8,711 nucleotides of DNA, from assembly GCA_035504075.1 (NCBI GenBank), contig DATJSO010000021.1:1-8711 (forward strand), read 5' to 3'. Shown piece after piece: positions 6,006-8,711 of the stretch. This DNA comes from DATARH01 sp035504075 (GTDB lineage Bacteria > Pseudomonadota > Alphaproteobacteria > ATCC43930 > CGMCC-115725). Below the pieces are notes generated by a model, which saw nothing but the letters and a program-made list of their open reading frames with translations, had not been told where the DNA came from and ran no database searches. Made by a program: the position numbers and the translations under genes. Each line of letters starts with the position of its first letter. The stretch's first letter is position 1.

Positions 6006-6929
6006 TCAGCCACGGCGCGCCGCGGTCACCTGCACGCGGTCGAAATCGTTCATGACCCGGACGTGGGGAAAGAAGCGGCCGGCCTCGGCGGCGACCTGCG
6101 CGGCGTCGTAGCGGCCGGAGATGTGCTGCAGATAGAGCGCGCCGACCCCGGCGGCCGCGGCGAGCCGGCCGGCATCGGCGGCAGTCAGGTGGTTGCGTTC
6201 GGTGGCAAGCGCCGCATCCTGTTCGAGAAAGGTCGCCTCGATGACCAGCGCGTCGACGCCGTGCACGGCGGCGGCCAGCGTCTCGACCTCTTGCGTGTCG
6301 CCGACGACCGCCAGGCTGGCGCCGGCAGCCGGCCGTCCTTCGACCATTTCGGGCGTGATCCGGCTTCCGTCGGGCAATTCGATCGCCTCGCCGGCGGCAA
6401 GGCAGGCGCGCAACGGCCCCGCCGGCACGCCATGGGCCGTCAGCAGGTCGGGGCGCAGATGGCGGCGCGCGATCGTATCAAAGCGATAACCGAGGCTTTC
6501 GGTAGCGCCGTGGCGCACCGCGAAGCAGCCGATGCGATAATCGCGCTGCTCCAGCACCGGTCCCGGTTCGAGTGCCGCGAGGCGCAGCGGCAGCGGTGCC
6601 TGCCCATCGCCCCACAGGCTCGCCAGCAGGCGCCGAACGAGGGCAATCGTCCGGCCGCTGCCGCTGATCGTCACCTCGTCGCGCTGGTCGAGCAGCGCCA
6701 GCGTCGAAAGCAGGCCGGGGAGACCCAATACATGGTCGAGGTGCGCATGCGTCAACAATACGTATCCGAGCCGGCGAAAACCCGCTCCGGCGCGCAGCAA
6801 CTGGCGCTGCGTGCCCTCGCCGCAGTCGATCAGATAACGCTCGCTGCCGGCCGCGACGAGCAGCGCCGGCAGACCGCGCTCGCCGGCCGGCATCGTCGCC
6901 GCGGTGCCGAGAAAGGTCAGCTCGAACAT
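6006..6929 (-). CDS. rnz: Ribonuclease Z (tRNA 3' endonuclease, metallo-beta-lactamase fold)
   Basis: RNase Z cuts 3' extensions from precursor tRNAs with a two-zinc centre. The 307-residue product has the bacterial length. The metal-binding residues follow family order: His61, His63, Asp65 and His66 in THAHLDH, then His140, Asp211 in GDT, and His269 in LQHISGRY. His247 in ERNHLT matches the catalytic histidine. The tRNA-binding exosite arm is present at about 150-197, with GVPAGPL (167-173) and ELPDGSRI (184-191) as in long-form RNase Z. One residue is unusual: motif II reads HAHLDH where most RNase Z have HxHGDH. The ATG (6927-6929) begins MFELTFLGTAA, the normal family start, although no strong Shine-Dalgarno precedes it. 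The upstream gap of 80 bp to the dehydrogenase gene shows no clear promoter, so co-transcription is possible. Other MBL-fold nucleases are a less likely alternative, given the exosite. Confidence 0.9.
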   Translation of the reverse strand: MFELTFLGTAATMPAGERGLPALLVAAGSERYLIDCGEGTQRQLLRAGAGFRRLGYVLLTHAHLDHVLGLPGLLSTLALLDQRDEVTISGSGRTIALVRRLLASLWGDGQAPLPLRLAALEPGPVLEQRDYRIGCFAVRHGATESLGYRFDTIARRHLRPDLLTAHGVPAGPLRACLAAGEAIELPDGSRITPEMVEGRPAAGASLAVVGDTQEVETLAAAVHGVDALVIEATFLEQDAALATERNHLTAADAGRLAAAAGVGALYLQHISGRYDAAQVAAEAGRFFPHVRVMNDFDRVQVTAARRG

Positions 6930-7009
6930 CGGCGGCTGAGACTTCGCGGCATCGTCGTCATCGGTGCGAAAGACCCGCCGCTCGAAATTACCGCAAGACC
7001 CGCGCCCGC

Positions 7010-8071
7010 TCAGCGGATGGCGGCTGCGATCGCGGCGCCGAGGTCTTTCGTGCCGGCGTTGCCGCCGAGGTCGGGCGTGCGGGTGCCGCCCTCGGCCAGC
7101 ACCTCGACGATCGCCTGCTCGACGGCTTGGGCCGCGACGCGCTCGCCGAAATGCTCGAGCATCATCGCGCCCGACCAGATCTGGCCGATCGGGTTGGCGA
7201 TGCCGCGCCCGGCGATGTCAGGGGCCGAGCCGTGCACCGGCTCGAACATCGAGGGGTACTCTCGCTCCGGGTTGATGTTGGCGGACGGCGCAATGCCGAT
7301 CGAGCCGACGCAGGCCGGCCCCAGATCGGACAGGATGTCGCCGAACAGGTTGGAGCCGACGACGACATCGAACCAGTCCGGGTGGCGCACGAAGTGCGCG
7401 GTCAGGATGTCGATGTGATACTGGTCGGTTTTGACCTCGGGGTAGTCGCGGGCGACCGCCGCGAAGCGCTCGTCCCAGAACGGCATCGTGTGAATGATGC
7501 CGTTCGACTTCGTCGCCGAGGTGACGTGCTTTTTGCGCGTCCCCGCCAGTTCGAACGCATACCGCATGACCCGGTCGCAGCCGCGCCGGGTGAACACCGC
7601 CTCTTGTATTGCCATCTCGCCGTCGCTGCCGGCGAAGAGGCGGCCGCCGATCTCGGAATACTCGCCCTCGTTGTTCTCGCGCACGACATAGAAATCGATG
7701 TCGCCCGGCGACCGGCCCTTCAGCGGGCAATCGACGCCGGCGAGCAGCCGTACCGGCCGCAGGTTGACGTATTGCTGGAATTGGCGGCGCAGCGGGATCA
7801 ACAGGCCCCACAGCGAGATGTGGTCGGGGACGCCGGGATAGCCGACCGCGCCCAGGAACACCGCGTCGTACGGGCGTAACTGCGCGATGCCGTCCTGCGG
7901 CATCATGCGGCCGGTTTTCAGATAGGTCTCGCAGCTCCAGTCGAACTCGCGCCACTCGAGCGTGAAACCGTAGCGCCGCGCCGCCGCCTCCAGCACCGCG
8001 ATCCCCTGCGGCACGACCTCGCGGCCGATCCCGTCGCCGGCGATGACCGCGACACGATACCCGTTCGCCAT
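7010..8071 (-). CDS. dmlA: D-malate / tartrate dehydrogenase (decarboxylating), isocitrate/isopropylmalate dehydrogenase family
   Basis: The 353-residue product belongs to the beta-decarboxylating dehydrogenases that use NAD and a divalent metal, and it closely resembles E. coli DmlA and tartrate dehydrogenase TtuC. DmlA converts D-malate to pyruvate and CO2. Visible features are AGDGIG (11-16), the substrate-loop region HISLWGLL (84-91) with Arg95/Arg96, Arg105 and Arg131, catalytic Tyr138 (in NNEGEYS) and Lys188 (in SATKSN), metal-binding Asp221, Asp245 and Asp249 (NLFGDILSDLGP), and the NAD-binding GSAPDIAGRGIANP (281-294). The loop fits the D-malate/tartrate branch and not LeuB. I chose the ATG at 8069-8071 because AAAGGAGG lies seven bases upstream; an ATG nine codons earlier lacks this. 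No leu genes or tartrate permease are nearby. The family is certain; D-malate versus tartrate preference is not. Confidence 0.9.
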   Translation of the reverse strand: MANGYRVAVIAGDGIGREVVPQGIAVLEAAARRYGFTLEWREFDWSCETYLKTGRMMPQDGIAQLRPYDAVFLGAVGYPGVPDHISLWGLLIPLRRQFQQYVNLRPVRLLAGVDCPLKGRSPGDIDFYVVRENNEGEYSEIGGRLFAGSDGEMAIQEAVFTRRGCDRVMRYAFELAGTRKKHVTSATKSNGIIHTMPFWDERFAAVARDYPEVKTDQYHIDILTAHFVRHPDWFDVVVGSNLFGDILSDLGPACVGSIGIAPSANINPEREYPSMFEPVHGSAPDIAGRGIANPIGQIWSGAMMLEHFGERVAAQAVEQAIVEVLAEGGTRTPDLGGNAGTKDLGAAIAAAIR

Positions 8072-8078
8072 GGCGCGC

Positions 8079-8086
8079 CCTCCTTT
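8079..8086 (-). promoter_or_regulatory. Strong ribosome binding site that decides the dehydrogenase start
   Basis: On the minus strand AAAGGAGG sits seven bases before the ATG at 8071. It is the best Shine-Dalgarno match in the window and falls inside the longer reading frame that starts at 8098, so the shorter protein is preferred. Confidence 0.85.
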
Positions 8087-8096
8087 TGCGGCATGC

Positions 8097-8123
8097 ATCT
8101 TAGCGCAACCCCTCAGGAAACAA
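8097..8123 (-). promoter_or_regulatory. Weak promoter candidate for the dehydrogenase gene
   Basis: On the minus strand TTGTTT (8118-8123) and TAAGAT (8097-8102) are spaced 15 bp apart, slightly short. Initiation near 8090 would leave a leader of about 19 bases carrying the ribosome binding site. The -10 is fair and the -35 weak. Confidence 0.25.
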
Positions 8124-8154
8124 TCCGCGGCCGGCGACTCGCAGACAGGTTTTT

Positions 8155-8189
8155 CGGCGGCCGCCGTGAACCGGCTTCACTGGCCGCCG
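8155..8189. promoter_or_regulatory. Long imperfect inverted repeat, possible operator in a divergent promoter region
   Basis: The outer arms CGGCGGCC (8155-8162) and GGCCGCCG (8182-8189) are perfect complements. Inner arms GTGAA (8166-8170) and TTCAC (8176-8180) are also perfect, around the 5-bp centre CCGGC. Three extra bases on the left and one on the right separate the two arm pairs. The repeat lies directly upstream of the TATAAA box at 8191 and covers its -35 position, so a protein bound here could control the rightward gene and perhaps the leftward dehydrogenase gene. No regulator gene is in the window. Confidence 0.4.
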
Positions 8190-8196
8190 TTATAAA
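8167..8196 (+). promoter_or_regulatory. Candidate promoter for the DUF6197-like gene
   Basis: TATAAA (8191-8196) is a near-consensus -10 box in otherwise GC-rich DNA. The -35 at 8167-8172 (TGAACC) is poor, with an 18-bp spacer. Transcription would begin near 8203, about 33 bases before the start codon. Confidence 0.35.
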
Positions 8197-8235
8197 GGAT
8201 GGATTGCCCGACAGGGATAGGACGAGGGCCACGAA

Positions 8236-8637
8236 ATGCCGTTCGATGGTGTTGGATTTGTCTCCAATGACCCGCTTTACAAGATCGACGCCGTGATCGA
8301 TCTGTTGGCGACGCCGGATAAATGGTGCAAGGGCGCATTGCGCAGCCATGACGGGCGCTATTGCATCCGCGGCGCGGTGCGCGCCGTCGATGCCGCCGAT
8401 GTGCTGGAGCCCACGATCTTGCAGGCGATCGGTGAGGTGGCCGGCAAGCGGTTCCGCCGCATCGAATCGTTCAACGATCATCCCAACACCAGCCACGAGC
8501 AGGTCATCGCCGTGTTGAGCCGTGCCCGCGAGCGGATCAATGCGGGCATTCCCGTCACCGCCGACGCGGCAGCCGCGGCGTCGGCATCGCGGATGGCGGC
8601 GTGGCGCGGTGCGGTACTCGGCTGGTTCGCCGGCTGA
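8236..8637 (+). CDS. DUF6197-like small protein of unknown function
   Basis: The 133-residue product has a pattern I associate with DUF6197: a helix ending in a Trp-x-x-Gly-Ala motif (W30-CK-GA34), a short loop, a Cys with a following Gly-Ala (C43, GA at 46-47), and later FNDHPNTSHEQV (79-90) leading into a helix (LSRARERI, 94-101). The tail (108-133) is Ala-rich. No signal peptide or clear membrane segment is seen, so it is probably cytoplasmic. The function of the family is not known to me. The ATG at 8236 has GAGGG seven bases upstream and a TATAAA box 40 bp away. The gene is divergent from the dehydrogenase gene. Its last 7 codons and stop lie inside the left arm of the terminal palindrome, but the coding frame itself looks intact. 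Confidence 0.75.
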   Translation: MPFDGVGFVSNDPLYKIDAVIDLLATPDKWCKGALRSHDGRYCIRGAVRAVDAADVLEPTILQAIGEVAGKRFRRIESFNDHPNTSHEQVIAVLSRARERINAGIPVTADAAAAASASRMAAWRGAVLGWFAG

Positions 8638-8711
8638 TTGCCGAAGATCATCACGCCGCCTCGAGGCGGCGTGATGATCTTCGGCAATCAGCCGGCGAAC
8701 CAGCCGAGTAC
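8614..8711. repeat. Perfect 98-bp spacerless palindrome at the end of the window (probable contig-end fold-back)
   Basis: Bases 8614-8662 are the exact reverse complement of 8663-8711, 49 bp per arm, with no mismatch and no spacer; the centre is CCTCGAGG. The left arm includes the last 7 codons and stop of the DUF6197-like gene. The palindrome ends exactly at the last base of the window. No U-tract follows the centre, so it is not an ordinary terminator. A self-complementary 98-mer at a sequence end is what a de Bruijn assembly with k=99 would leave where a path meets its own reverse complement (inference). Confidence 0.95.

Noticed and set aside
6063..7418. A 451-codon open frame on the plus strand across RNase Z and the dehydrogenase
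   Set aside because: It runs antisense across two well-identified genes and their gap, has an Arg/Ala/Gly-rich composition with no domain, and is expected from high GC at third positions.
8478..8687. A 69-codon minus-strand frame over the end of the DUF6197-like gene
   Set aside because: Its N-terminal part exists only because of the terminal fold-back palindrome, and the rest is antisense to the gene.
8614..8711. Terminal palindrome as an intrinsic terminator or telomere-like hairpin
   Set aside because: There is no U-tract, the arm includes coding sequence, there is no loop, and nothing else suggests a linear replicon end.

Overview
This is a GC-rich window, roughly two-thirds G+C by eye. 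The MutS signature region, the gene families present and the codon use suggest an Alphaproteobacterium, possibly a poorly sampled or metagenome-derived one. I see no mobile element, CRISPR array, tRNA or rRNA. Eight protein genes fill nearly all of the sequence, and most are conserved housekeeping or metabolic genes.

Left part (1-2153), all on the minus strand: a small membrane-associated protein of unknown function (1641-2153), an alpha/beta hydrolase with an atypical active site (817-1554), and an exported MlaC/Ttg2D-type lipid-binding protein (55-678). The gaps are 86 and 138 bp. The second gap holds a perfect TGTGA-N6-TCACA site of the CRP/FNR type and a pair of small palindromes. Bases 1-54 hold nothing I can name.

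Centre (2250-4916), plus strand: a complete mutS mismatch-repair gene, divergent from the small membrane protein gene across 96 bp. Its stop codon overlaps that of the convergent gene on the right; the two stops share the palindrome TTATAA.

Right part (4911-8071), minus strand, transcribed right to left: a D-malate/tartrate dehydrogenase (7010-8071), RNase Z (6006-6929), and a short MetE-like 'core' methionine synthase with all four zinc ligands (4911-5930). Gaps of 80 and 75 bp allow co-transcription, but the methionine synthase has its own plausible promoter. Divergent from the dehydrogenase is a small DUF6197-like gene (8236-8637), separated from it by 164 bp that contain two promoter candidates and a strong inverted repeat.

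The window ends exactly at the end of a perfect, spacerless 98-bp palindrome (8614-8711) that folds back over the last codons of the final gene. This looks like a contig end where the assembly graph met its own reverse complement, not a biological element. I found no convincing new multi-gene system. The observations most worth a second look are the Cys-nucleophile hydrolase, the MesD-type methionine synthase without its usual partner nearby, the CRP-like site, and the terminal palindrome.
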